A stretch of DNA of 64,000 bases from Hawksworthiomyces lignivorus (Eukaryota; Ascomycota; Sordariomycetes; Ophiostomatales; Ophiostomataceae), in NCBI GenBank assembly GCA_002917075.1, contig NTMA01000003.1, positions 496,001 to 560,000 of the forward strand, in the 5' to 3' direction. Positions 12,325 to 24,504 of this stretch are shown here, one piece after another. Within the stretch, counting starts at the first letter, position 1, and each line of letters starts with the position of its first letter. Both the position numbers and the translations under genes were made by a program. Below the pieces are notes generated by a model, which was given only the letters and a program-made list of their open reading frames with translations, searched no databases and was not told the DNA's origin.

Positions 12325-14462
12325 TCATATATAGTATCTTCTCTTCTGCAGCCGACGGCCCGGTAAACCCGCTGCCGCCGCCGCCGTTGCTAAGGCGATA
12401 GACCCAAACCTAGCCTCGGGCTCTACGTCCCCTAGGAACACCCGCACGTTCTTCAGCTTTCTCGTCCACTCGCTGGCCGACCACGTCGAAGAGCCCGCGA
12501 TGCCCTGGATCCTGTTGTCGAGGAGCGCGAGGGAGACGGAGCCTAGGACGTCCGGCGCGAGCGTCGCGCACCGCAGGGCCGCGCCGACGAGCGCCAGCAC
12601 GAACGCGACCAGCGCCGCTGCGACGAGAACGCCCAGCCAGGCGCGGTCGCAGCGCACGACGACGCGCTCGACAGTGGTGGTCGCGGGCACGGCGATCACC
12701 ATGCCGCCCCGCGCGTCCGCGGCCACGCCCTGGAACCCGCCCGTCACGTTGGCGGGGCTGATGCCGACGGTGAGGGCCGCGTTGAACAGCTGCGCCAGGC
12801 GGAGCTCGAACGCTGCACGGCCTGCGTAGTTGGCCGGGAAGGTTTGGGTCGAGAAGGCATTGGTCAAGGCCGAGTCTGGGTTGACTAGATAGGCGACGAC
12901 GGGCTGGTCCACCGCCCCGCCGTCTATTGTAGCAGTCGGAGGGAACAGGTCGGCGAGAAGGCCGAGAACACTGCGGGGATTCCCCTCAAAGTTGTCGGGA
13001 ATATCAAAGATGGTCCAGTTGCCGTCGCGGGGCGGCACGGCCGAGCGGCGGACGGCTGTGGGGCTGCAGGTACTCCCGGCCGAGCCCCCCGACGTGCTGC
13101 CGCCGCACGTCACGTTGGCCTCGACGTACGTAGTGGTCATCGCGCAGTCGGCGCGGGTGATGATGGATGAAATCTGCGGCTGCAACACGTTGTCTCCAAA
13201 CGGCGACGTCGACTCCCACACGAGACGCCGCGCTGGGCGGGTTCCGCCCGAGTCCATGGACGCATTGAACCCCGGACAGGGGACCGAGATGGCCATCTGG
13301 TACTGCGAGATTGCCGCGGCGGTCTCCCAGCCGCAGTCCACGCCGTTGCCGGGGGAAGGGGCGCTGGTACCAGTGAAGTTTGTTAAAGCGGTCTGGTTCG
13401 AGAGTCCGAGTCCGGGGCAGGAGAGGGCCAGATACGAGCCGCTCAGGAGGAACGACGTATTGCCCACGCTAGGCAGTCCGGCAATAGGCGTCCCAACGAT
13501 AGACGGGTACGTCATATCGGTGTTGTTGGGTGCGGCTACCCAGCCGCTGCCACCGCTAATGCTGCTGTTGCTGCCGTTGGCTTCCAGCTGCTCCATGCTG
13601 GGGAAGCGGATGTTGCCCCAAAGATCCTGGTTCCGGTTCCTAAGCAGCTGGGTCGCGACCATAGCGGCTATGACCGGACCTGCTACGGCAGTGTCGGCGG
13701 CTAAGGTGTTGACGCCGTCCTCCCACACCGAGAAGGTGTTTAGAGCGGCCAGGGTTGATGTGTTGGCTGGATAGCTAGGTGCTATCGATATCACGCGGAG
13801 GGACGCCTGGCTGCCCAATGGCGACAGACACCATACCAGAACAACTAGGATGCCCAGGATGTCAAAGGTTCGTAGTTGGACCACAGTCGCGAATGCACGA
13901 GATATAGTCTGGCTGCCCATGCATTGCTCCAGAAGGCCGATGGTAGCGCCTTTGTCTGACTGGACGCGCCACTGTGCCACGCTCTTCATAGCGCCTCCAG
14001 CGATGGCGGCAAACAGAACCGGGAAGATAGTGGGAGCCTGTATACCGCGGGAGAAGGCAGGGGGAAGACTTTGTTAGCCCTGTACTGAGAGGAAGAGCAA
14101 CTACGATCAAGAACACTTACGTATAGAGAGACATCGTACAAAGCACGCCCTATCGTTCCAGGTTCGGCGGAGCTCCCGTCGAAGCGATCGACGCAAATAC
14201 CAAACACCAGAAAGAGCAGGGCAGAGATTGCTAACAGCACGTCTAACACTAGCCGCAGTAGCCTCTCGTGCGAAGAGCTGCCGAGCCGCTGGGCCCTTGG
14301 TTCGTACTGCGCAGGATTACTCGTTGTCGCGTGTGCGACCTTCGCGCGATCGGGCGGCTGCTCCAATGAGTCCGACTCGTCTTGTCGCTCTTCGTCCGGT
14401 ACCGCCCTGTAGCCGTCGGCCTGCTGTCTTTGCAAGCTAGGCATCTCGTAAGAGGCTGTCAT
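12325..14462 (-). CDS. Fungal multi-pass membrane protein with large glycosylated loop, unknown function
   Basis: Two exons, 14462-14121 and 14037-12325, joined in phase 0 across an 83-bp GTAAGT...ACAG intron, give 684 aa. The N-terminal 60 residues are polar and charged. Transmembrane segments are predicted at about 67-90, 115-135 and 160-185, followed by a long extracytoplasmic region (about 185-575) with many N-x-S/T sequons and several Cys, then a last membrane helix (about 580-605) and a short cytoplasmic tail. The block Gly-x-Leu-Glu-Gln-Cys-Met-Gly-Ser-Gln-Thr followed by Leu-Ser-Pro-Leu-Gly-Ser-Gln-Ala-Ser is typical of a large uncharacterised family expanded in filamentous ascomycetes. 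Exon 2 is very GC-rich with C/G-ending codons, unlike its AT-rich surroundings. No function can be assigned. Confidence 0.8.
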
Positions 14463-15846
14463 ATTTTAAGGCGACGCTGTCGAGAATAACTCCCGGCTCT
14501 GTGCCGGCATGGTATCAGATGTTTGAAGTCGGGCTGGCCGTAGTAAACAGGAGGTTGTGTGGAATAAATTTCAACTCGAACAACCAGAGCACGAAGGTCC
14601 GGACAATCGCCAATCGGGCGATGCATGCGTTGTAAAACTGGCAAGAGAAAGTGTCTGAAAAATGCGCAGGACAACGGCCTTCCTAGGGTGTTTTGGTGGG
14701 ACGAGCTGGCCGCCTAGTTTTATAAGGGTGACAGATGGCAGCGCCGCCTCGAGATCGGTAAGTAAGCACAGCCTCAGTGGTTAGTTGGCTGGCGTGATTT
14801 TTCACAATCGTGTGTGTAGGACGTCTTGCTCCTAGGGCAAGCAAACAGAGGGCGGGCATTCCCCGCCAATTGCAGACGTAGAATATCTCAATTTATATAT
14901 ATGAGCCCACCCTGAGCACCGTTTTCGCTGTGCGTATGTAGTAGGCTTAGCCAGTACGGGCAAAAGCTCAAACTAAGAGGTGATACGGTGCAAATCGCGA
15001 CTCACCTGACAGATGGATGTTTATTTTGCCACAGCCGTCTCACCACCATTATCCGGCTTCGAATTTCCTTATTTATATAAGCAAAACTGAAGTAGTACAT
15101 TAGCTGAGAGGAGAACTATTTCGATGCACACTCGTACGCCTAAAAAGCTTTATCTCCGCATTAGACAGCTGGAAGCAACGGCGCCGCCCAACTGGAAAGG
15201 ACAGCCACAGAAGCGATTTTCGAATGAATATGTGAAAACTGATGATCTTATTGCTACCTAGTCGGTGTGTGTTATTCTCTTGATCTCTCACCTCCTGAGA
15301 GGCAACTGCCTCTCTTGAAATTAGGCAAGCTACGTCTCTACAATGGATTTTCTCGGTGTTAAACTCTCAAGTTTTACGAACATAGACCGTCTAAGACCAA
15401 TTGCAACTTCAAAGATCATTTTATTATGCTGTGTTCAAGAGTCAAAGACAACGGTTATAAATGTCACATTCCACTCATTAACGATGATGACTCCAAGTAC
15501 ATGGAGAAAGCTGCATGCCTGTCACTTTCGTTCTTAGTCCACGTTAGTTGGGTACACAGAACTCGCATGAAGCCTTGTAATAGCCTTGTGTCCTACACAT
15601 GTTCCATCGCCAAAGCCGCAGACCTTTGCCGTCACTGGCAGCGTCACCGTCACTCTCACTCCCACATATGGGCAGCCGTTAGTGGTTTTCGTCGCCGTTG
15701 TTTGGAAAGGCGTGTCTGTGATTCCCGCTCCGTAATCTGTTTAATAAAGTCTACGTGCTGGCTTTTGCTTTCGTGTTTCTTGGAGTAGGTCGGTGCCATT
15801 CTGGCCAAATAGAAAAAGGATAGCGGTATAAAAGATGTGTCTCTAA

Positions 15847-15918
15847 TAAAAAGAAGCGAAGAAAAAAGGAAAGAAGGAGGAAGAAGGAAGAAGAAAGAAG
15901 AAAAAAAAAAAAAAAAGA
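15847..15918 (+). repeat. Purine (GA/A) tract
   Basis: About 70 nt of nearly pure A/G (AAG and AAGG units ending in an A-run). Low-complexity sequence of no known function, able to form unusual DNA structure. Confidence 0.7.
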
Positions 15919-16615
15919 GGTATCTATGGGGTACTAAAAGCTATTTAAACTCATAGCGTTGGAGGTAACAAGGGTACAAAGGAAACTGTCTTTTGTTGCA
16001 CCCTCTGTAACTCTGATGCTGTATTAATGTACCTGTGTGATTTCTAAGGTTTGGTTTCCCGTTTTCTGTTTGCTGCAAACTATTGGGCGTTTGCTCTTCA
16101 CGAATACACCACCGGTCGCGGCCGAAGCCCCTTTGCCTCGCCTAGGGTCGCACGAGCCACCGCAGTACGGCCCTCAGCGTACAATTTGCGTAAATCTAGC
16201 TGTTAGCGTTGAAGACATCCTTTGCCCAGGACACGGGCTTCTGCTTTAGTCAGAATAGCAATACCTGCCCCTGTCTCGGCGTTGTCGCGCAAAAACAGCT
16301 GGGCTGCCCACACGGCACAGTCGGTGTTACGATGTCATGCTACGGGCCTCTGAACATTCGTAATATACGCTAGTGTGAGGGAATATCAGCACAACTTGCT
16401 GATATTAGCGACCTTTTTGGATTATTGGTGCAGTGAGCAAACCCTCACGCCTGCAGCGTTATTATTACCATGAACCATGAGTAAATAAAGGAATCTTTCA
16501 TAGGAACTGAGATTTGCAAAAGGCGCCAGTCATTCCTACGGCTCGGAAACAACAGTCAGGCATTAGTATAATACACCGCCATAGAGACGGGTTGAAAGGA
16601 TTACCTAGCTGTAAT

Positions 16616-16730
16616 AAGTACAAAGTACTTCGAAGGGACAACCCCTCACTGCAGAGGCCGCCAAAAACGGCGGCCTAAACCGCCAAAAACGGCGACCAGA
16701 ACAGCGCTTTCTCGCTTTCACCTGTAAGAC
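16616..16730 (+). repeat. Dispersed short repeat, family 2, copy A
   Basis: It shares the core ACCCCTCACTGCAGAG and, about 45 bp on, CAGAACAGCGC with copies near 33400 and 54060, and more weakly 58500 and 58790. This copy contains a perfect 7-bp hairpin, GGCCGCC/GGCGGCC with an AAAAAC loop (16656-16675), and an upstream AAGTAC/GTACTT inverted repeat. It may be the end of a degraded DNA transposon. Confidence 0.5.
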
Positions 16731-17064
16731 AATCATGTCATACCATCATATGATGTTGTATCTGATAACCGGTAATCTGTCAAGGGCCGTTGGGGCATAG
16801 CCCATTGGCCCGAAGTCGAAGTTGTAGTTGCGAGAAGTAGCTTATGAAGGGATAGGATTGGTTTCTTTGCATACAAACGCTACACGAACGTCCACAACGA
16901 GTGCAAGGGCGGCTTCTTGGATATATATATATATATTTTATTTTATTTTTTTATTTTTTATTTTTGTAAATATCTCTCTAATTCATACTGTTTCTTCAAT
17001 ACATTATCGTAGGTCAGCAGCTACCAGATATATATCATTCTAAGTACTAAATAACCAGCACAAC

Positions 17065-17826
17065 TCAAGAAATCCAGAAATTGAAACCATGAAAGAAAGA
17101 AACTAAGATTGAAATTACCACGGCCAATATCGGTGGCGTCAAGATGCCCCTGAGTCTAACCTTGGTTACTGATGCTGTTGTTGCTGTTTCCAAAGCACCT
17201 GTTGCTGTACGAATAGATGTCAACTGCAGAGAAGACGGCGTAGGATTATAATTTCCACCCGTGATAGTAGTTGTGAGAGGAGTATAGCTCTTGGTAAACA
17301 ATGAGGTCGTCGTGGACTTGAAGACTGTCGCATTATATGAACTCTCCGCAGCGAGAACACTTGACGGAATAGGGTCAACTGTATATCCTGCACTTGAGCA
17401 AGTTGATTCGAGGTCCACAAGATCCGGAAAGAGCTCGACGCCGAGCTCGCTCTTGCACCACGAATACCTGTGATTTAAACCTGGTAAACCAAAAGAAGAC
17501 CTTAATCGTATCTGTTAACGTATGACTCACTGTAGATTGGTAGATACATGTGCATTTTTACAAATGCACTCCGTGTATTCGTCTGAAGCAGCAAATACTT
17601 GGCAATTAGCAGAGAGCTGGTTGACATGGTCACAGATGCTGCCTGGTCCGTTGCAAAAATTATCTACTGAAGCGTAGTCAACTGTGACGGTGGTAGAACT
17701 CAAAGTTATGACTTCTAAAATTCTATTTTGTCGAGGTTGAAGTACTGCTCCTTCAGTAACGTGACGAGCCGCGCTTACTCGTCCTACCTAAACAACTATT
17801 ATAATAAGGGCGGCTATTTGATACAT
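17065..17826 (-). pseudogene. Cys-rich GPI-anchored secreted protein, TAG in signal peptide
   Basis: Two exons, 17826-17531 and 17467-17065, joined across a 63-bp GTGAGT...ACAG intron, make a 233-codon frame. It encodes a hydrophobic signal segment, an ectodomain with seven Cys, a Ser/Thr-rich stalk and a C-terminal hydrophobic GPI signal. Codon 13 (17790-17788) is TAG, in the signal-peptide core. An upstream in-frame ATG at 17874 also runs into it, and I found no splice that removes it. The spacing recalls fungal secreted Cys-rich wall proteins, but the seven-Cys pattern does not fit the eight-Cys CFEM domain. It is either a null allele or a sequencing error; the rest of the frame is intact, so any loss is recent. 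Confidence 0.6.
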
Positions 17827-18822
17827 CCTTGTGTCGAAATTAACTCCAAAAGCCGTAAATTGAATGAGATTCATTGTTGAAAATTGCAAACAAGGTTATC
17901 AGAAAACCAATGATTTTAGATTATTCTTAAACAGAGACGGAGCGGGAAAAAAAGTACACTAGACGGAGTTTTTGCCAATGCGGGAGATGCACCCAATAAA
18001 TATCTATGCACACAGGCGCCTTCAGCTAGGCCTAACCATGACGAGCCTCCTGGCACAGGGTTGGGCCGAGCTATAGCTATCTACACTACAGGCTTCGTTT
18101 TGAATAAAAGCACCACCTAAGTGTGGTGGGCAGATGGTTGTGAAGCGAGGCGGTGCCCGTGATGCATCGCGTGATGATGTACACCAGAATTCAAACGGTT
18201 CAATGGATTATAAAAACTAAACCAATATTTCTTTTTAATTCCAGGGGTTATTTACAGAAGCATATTTTGTGATTATGTTTTATTTAAGCCTTATACGATT
18301 CGTTTTATTTTTGTTTATCTCTTGAGAAGCTCGCTATAACGATGAAGGAGAGGTGATACTTGAAGAGGGACAATATTTGGGGAGAAATAATAGAAGCACA
18401 GGCGACACGAGGTGTCTGGTTGTCAAAGTAAACCGTATTCGTCGTATCGGCTAGCTAATCAAATTCTGCTGTTGCAGAGGAAAATGGCGACACATTTATT
18501 GGCTATGTGTATAATAAATCTTTCGATAGGCTTGGCGTCTGTGGCTCTGCATTTTGGCATACAACTTGCGATGGTGTTACATTAGCTGGTGGCTGAACAA
18601 CTAGTTCGATGTCGCTTGACAACAAAATAGTCTTGGATATGAAGCTGAAACTTAAATGAATACTACATCTCATCATAGAATCACTACGTCTTAAACTAAG
18701 ACATAAACTCAAACTACTTACAACACCATAATTTATTGCTAGAGTAATAAACATTAACATTAAGCTACTTCTTACGAGAAACTTTAAAAAAATCGGATAC
18801 AAATCATCGATCTACAACCGAA
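17827..18822. other. Intergenic, AT-rich
   Basis: It lies between two divergently arranged disrupted genes. The minus-strand frame at 18503-18802 has no recognisable domain. No repeat copy seen. Confidence 0.4.
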
Positions 18823-21681
18823 ATGTCTCTGCAAACGACGACAGGCAACGTTGCGGGACTCATCCAGGCTCTAATATTCCTAGGTAAGTATAAAACAGCT
18901 AAACAAGAACCTTCTGTCTAAGCAACGTATAGTCGAGGCTTCTTACCAGCTAACGAATCCCAGCAAATGTTATAACAACATTAGCTTTAACGTTTGTTCT
19001 TGGCGCATTTGTCAGGGACAGAAATTCCGCCGCAACTTGGTATACAACAGTAGCAGATTTATGTCCACACTCCATTTTCCAAGCTCCTGACAAAGTTATT
19101 TTTCTAGGACTGTTGCAGGTCAAGCCTTTGCTCGATCATACTGGCCATCTTTTCTCCGGACAGATGGTGTTCATACTTATGGTGTCTACGGCCCCGTGCT
19201 ATTTTTGACAGTCGCAATCACATTCATGACCTACTTGATCTCGCTTACAGGAATCATAACGCCTTTTGGACTTAACCAAGCCTAGATTGAGTCGTCCCCT
19301 ATCACCTCCTCCTTCCAGTTTGCCCCAGATGGCTCTGTTTTTGGACTGGGGACCTTCCCGAGAGGCAATGCCTTCTTTTCCCGGATATGCTACGCAGGCT
19401 TGCCTGTGATGTGTCCTTTTTCGGATACCGTGACCGTCATCGAACAGTTTAGCAATGGCACTGCGAACTACTCTTACATAAATGGCTATAATATATCCAT
19501 TCCATAACATATCATAGATATATACTCCAGCGGAACAGTGAACGAAGCTACCATATCCAGTTTTTTCGATATTCAGTACAGGCAGTTTCTCCCAATAACA
19601 GGCAGAATTGCGAATAACGGCACAGCTTGTGATGTCGGCGTTGTACGTATAATTCAAAGTTTAATTGGGAATGCCGATTTTTTTTTTTGGCTGTGGAGGG
19701 GCTTGTTGTCGACATGGTCAACGGTGGTGTCGGCTTCAGAAATCACACTATTCCTTCAGAGTTCCCCCATGGCGTATCATGGACAGAAGACCTGCTTTTT
19801 ATCGAACCCGAAACTGTTTGCGTGGACACAAATTTGACGCTCGATTTCGCAATGCGATCTGACTCCGACAATTCTGCATTCTCTGCCTCCATTTCTTTGG
19901 ATAGTTATGTTCTCACTGACCGCGGAGGATTTTCGAAGCTTAATGAGACATATCCCGGAGCTCTTGAGGCAAATGTCACAAACGTGCAAGCTGACCCTAA
20001 CCTATATGGTCGAGCTTACAAAGCCACATGGCTCAACAATGCTAATACCGCTGCCTATTTGAATGTCACATCAATTACTGGCAATACTTCCGGCGTCTCT
20101 ACTAAAGCTTGGAGCTATCTGAACTCGTACTTGGGGAAGTCTTTTCCTTTGGGAATTCCAGGAGACCTAGATATATTTGGACAGATTCCCGGCCTCGGAA
20201 CCGGCGTTGGTTACGGAGCTTACCTGTCGCTGGCATCAGGAGGTGGCGTGATTGTAAACAATACATCACGGAAGAACTCAGGCCCTTATCCGAACCCGTT
20301 CAAAATCGACGAAATGTACTTCGATGACATATGCGAGTAACGAAAAGACCCAAAGAACTACTACCCATCCTGGCCTTGCTAACGCAAACACCAAGCCACT
20401 GTATGCACCTATACGGGCGACGTTGCCAACATTTCGAACGTCATGATTGCCTGCAACTTGTTGTATGGAGCGCCGCGTCACTTAGACGGCAGTCCAGGTA
20501 TCTTGTTCGAAGCGAACAGTAACTGGACGCAGCCACTTTATTCCTGCGCCAGTGCCGTCAAGGTGAAAGTCAAGACCGTCTCTTTTACATATAACGGGAC
20601 AGCCGGCTCACTTCAGGGTCTTAATGTCACCGACATTCGGGATAAAGTTTACAACAAAACCGACGACATGCCTCTCTGGGGAGTAGAACAAGCCGGTGAT
20701 CGGTGGCGCGTCTCAAATCTCAATCTCGTTTGGGGTCTAGTATCGGATTCTCACCAGGAAGATGTCAACGTATCGACAGTTCGGAAGAATTCGCTTTATC
20801 TGCAGGGATATTTCGAGGGACCAAGAACACTCTCGGATCACAGTTCTAATAATCTGCCTGGTGCCGACGCAATCTCAACCTGCTTGTCAGCGGCTTATAG
20901 CGTAGGAAACCCTCTTGACTTCCCGGGGCAGCTTGATTACACAGGGAAGACGAGTCTTGCGTTGTTCTACAAGTGGCAGACCATTAGCCGGTCAGCCTCA
21001 ACCGCCGGCCTCGCCCATAACCTGATCTTTACACACTGCATGGCTTCTGCAGTTGTTGGGACTAAGAGCCGCCCAGTTGCCAGCTCGGCCACGTCGAAAC
21101 AAGGCTCTTCTCTCAGTTTGGTTACACCTATCGTGGAGGTGGTGCAGTATAACTACCTCTTTGGTATACCTGCTTTTCTCGCTGCTGTAGGACTCTTGTT
21201 CAGCCTCATGGCGGCCTTGGGGACAATACTTTTCCAGCGCCACAGACTAGGTAGATTGCGATTTCTAATTCAGCAGACGAGTGCTGGGCGCATCTTTACA
21301 GCACTGCTTGATCCGCAGCACTGCAACTTTGAGGAGAGGGCTAAGGTCTGTGCCGCAGCTAAGGGTGAAGCGATAATCGATCCAGTGCAAAGCTGGGCAG
21401 AGCGTAGCAGCGAAGAGATGGCATCTACCCGTGGGGAAAAGGGTAAATCTTCCAACAGTGGTAATGAGATTGAGATCTCTGAAGATGCCGTTCAAGATAG
21501 GACATACCTAGAGATCGCGAGTATTCCCGATGAGGACAAGAATACTAATACAACCAGACGAACCCAAACGATATCAAATCCCGAAAGCACAGAAGCAGTG
21601 GGTATCGGTGGCCAAAAAGGGATAAATCCGTTAAAAGATGAGAGCAATGAAAATGAGAGAAGCGGAGAGGTAAGCATCTAG
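18823..21681 (+). pseudogene. Decayed fungal multi-pass membrane protein gene
   Basis: Exon joins 18823-18883, 18964-19039 and from 19108 restore a frame with early membrane helices (Thr-Tyr-Gly-Val-Tyr-Gly-Pro-Val-Leu-Phe-Leu), a long sequon-rich ectodomain (including EDLLFIEPETVCVD), a terminal helix near 21140-21230 and an acidic tail. Disruptions are TAG at 19283-19285, TAA at 19505-19507, a frameshift within an 11-T run at 19678-19688, and no in-frame acceptor for the apparent intron starting at 20337. It belongs to an uncharacterised fungal family whose architecture resembles the genes at 12325 and 34024, without clear close homology. The T-run shift could be a sequencing error, but the two stops suggest true decay. 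The segment 20443-21681 remains a clean 413-codon frame. Confidence 0.7.
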
Positions 21682-24504
21682 TCCGTTAAAGTCCACCTTA
21701 TTTCATCTCGGTAACAATTTCCAGGGTAAAGCGCTCCTCTCTTAGAATAGACTCAAGGCGCACCTGGGTCTGCGTTTCCCAGAGTAATAAAGTGACCAGA
21801 AGCGTTAAGTCGTGGCTACATTATTGTGGACTAGATCTAGCTGTACATAGTTGTTTATTGTGTATCCAGCGTTGCAAATTAATCCTGATGGCTTGGAGAT
21901 TCCCTTCATTAGTGATAAGCAATCAGACTTAGTGAGTGGAGAGCACAGATTTGAACGCCTCTGAAAATAGTCTTGTTGGTGCCAGCACCCTCATCGGTCT
22001 GGTAATTGTTGCTTTCCCTCTATTGGTGGCATGTTATGTCCATAACTTGTCAGTTGAGGTCAGCTAACCTCGTAGTTTTCAGGACTGCCTCATGGATACA
22101 CTATTACTAAACCTGATCATTTTATTTTTGTTGCGGAATATCGCGGACCCCTTGAGACTTCTTCAAGCTATTACTCTTAGGCAGCATATTCACGACGTAA
22201 CTTGGAATGTGAAGAATTGACTGACAATATGGCAAGATTGAGCACATTTGCGAGACGAAACTTTAAGCTTTTCTTTCTTCATAAATATAGTGCTGCAATC
22301 CACAGTGATAAATAAATCAACGGTATGCTCAGAATCTTAGTTGTGGACCATGTTCTGGGAGCCATCCCGCCAGTCATTTAGACATATACCATTATAACGA
22401 CGAGTTCTCAACCAAGGCTCGGTTTCGCATGTACCATCTTGAGTTTAAGACGTTAACCAACATCCTCAAGACAGCATTGCTAGTCTCAGCACGCTCGAGT
22501 CACAAAACGTGTTAGAGGCAAAGCACGGGATGTATTCCCAAGACTGTCTTCGGACCGCTACGGCGGCAGATTTCTAGGGCATTTACGCACATTTCCTGAG
22601 TTGCTTTCTCTACAGCGTCTCTCATGATATGAATTTTCTCCGCACGATGAGGCCGAGAAGACCACGAAAGCATTTCCGTTTCGAATTACTATTGCTAGCC
22701 ACTCAGACAGTGAGACCGCATGATGGAATGTTTAATTGACCGAGTAATGTGCGTCGAAAGTAGTACTCATGACACCACCATCGGTTCCAATTGTCTAGAC
22801 AGGCATGCACAAGATAGAGGACAAAAGCAAGTTTGCAAGCTTTCCGGTGGCAAACCACTATGGTCTCTACCTTCGGCGATGCCACCGCCAGCACTATTTC
22901 TAGTACTACAATAGTATTACCAGCATAGTCACAAGTAAAACTTCTACCGACAATAAAAATTCTGCAATTATTCCGCCAGTCATCTCCCCGGAAAGTGTCG
23001 GTGCGATAGTGGGAGTTGAAGCGGACACACCAAGAGTTGCAAGCTTACGCGAGATAGCTTTCGGGGCAAAGTGCGGGCCGACGCCGAACTGTTATAGGTA
23101 CAAGCGGTGTGCGACATAATATGAAATATTTCGGACAATAACCAAAATAAACTGAAGCTAATAACAGCTATGATTGATTCAGGCACTAGAGCAAAATGTA
23201 TACACGGAGCCAAAACTCTGGAAAGGCTGCTGCTTTGCCTGTTCTGACATACCGAGACTGACTGTACTTGGCAGTGACTATCTTGTCGAGCCTGCTACAG
23301 TCGTACGAGAAGCCTTAACTGGGGTGTAGAATCCAGGCCGGCGACGATATTCTGTTTGCCAAGTACCAAGGGCAGCTCCGTCATGTACGACTGTGTACGC
23401 CTTTATGATCATAAGCGTGCCAGACCGGTAAGCTGCGGAAAACCTAGGTGGCGTTAGCTTCGACCCGACGCTGGTACATCTGGGCATGACTCTAATTGAA
23501 TTGTCCTTTGGCCAATTGGTGCGCGGCAACGCGGGTGCATTGGCAGAGTGTGCGGCGGCCAAAAATAATGCTGAACGATATAGAACGGCACGAAGTCATC
23601 GACTATGTTAGTGCGTTTTGACGGTGTCTAAGTTAACATCAATATAGACCCAAACTGAACGAGGCCGACAACGAATGCCGCCAAGAGTCTATAGAACCAT
23701 TGTAGCGCCATTAGAAGAAGCCCTTAGAGAAATTCCAGACTAGTTTGTGGGAGCTTTGAAGTTTTATCTAACCCCAGATAACAGAAGAAGGTGGAAGAGC
23801 AGATCCACGAGAGAGTGACTAAGGGCCGAACTAGACAAAAGAACGTTGTTATGGATCAATAAGCTAGGTTCGAGCGGTAAAGTTTTGCATACGCTAAGAA
23901 ACGTCCTTCTTAGGATCGACCACGTGGATCTGGTTTCCCCTCTCACATAAGCTACTATTTTAATGAGACCCAAGCTTTGGGGACTTCGGTCGAAGAATTC
24001 GGTTAAGATGTTCTTATTCGCATTCAAGGTCAGGTTCTACCTGTAGAAAAGCTCCAAAATTTGCTAACACCTCCCCTGCCCATGATCATCATAATACATA
24101 GAGGACGCTTCAGAACCTTAACGGCTGTACCCACTTCAGAAGACTTTTTGGAACCATTCGGATTGTAACAAAGCTATCCTACTGCACTTTAATTTAGGCG
24201 ACTGTCTTCGGATTATATTTCCCAACTAGGGCGCCCACGTGTATATCTAGCTTGCACGGAGACCTCTTCTTTGGGCTTCTACGGGAGCACGTGTATTGCG
24301 ATTGCTCGCGACTGCAGCGAAGATCAGAACCAGAGCTCGCAATGATAAATAGCAGGGTCCTGCGGACCGGTGCAACATGGACTGGTCTAGCCGGGTGCGC
24401 ACACCTTCCTAGCATCGTAAGAGGTTCAATTGGGCGATATTGCTGGTGATTCTGCGTATTGCAATCAAGTAGCTGTTTCTCTGCTCCAGAAGCACCTATC
24501 TATC
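21682..24504. other. Gene-poor region with small coding relics
   Basis: A frame near 21950-22070 with a membrane-like stretch (LIGLVIVAFPLLVAC), a following frame to about 22218, and a Ser/Thr-to-hydrophobic fragment near 22930-23030 look like remnants of one or more membrane-protein genes, none with a usable start or splice pattern. The last 70 bp hold the promoter and 5' UTR of the phosphatase gene. Confidence 0.35.

Larger units (their letters stand above)
14463..17064. other. Intergenic region with small ORF relic
   Basis: Apart from the purine tract and dispersed repeat listed separately, a 54-codon ATG-less frame at 15571-15735 reads like the C-terminus of a secreted or beta-rich protein (VTGSVTVTLTPTYGQP). 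Its start cannot be found and the family is not recognised. A TA/T-rich stretch lies at 16919-16970. Confidence 0.35.

Noticed and set aside
12992..13774. 260-codon + strand frame
   Set aside because: Lies antisense within the GC-rich exon of the membrane-protein gene; high GC removes stops by chance.
17065..17826. CFEM domain call
   Set aside because: Only seven Cys are visible and their spacing does not match the eight-Cys CFEM pattern.
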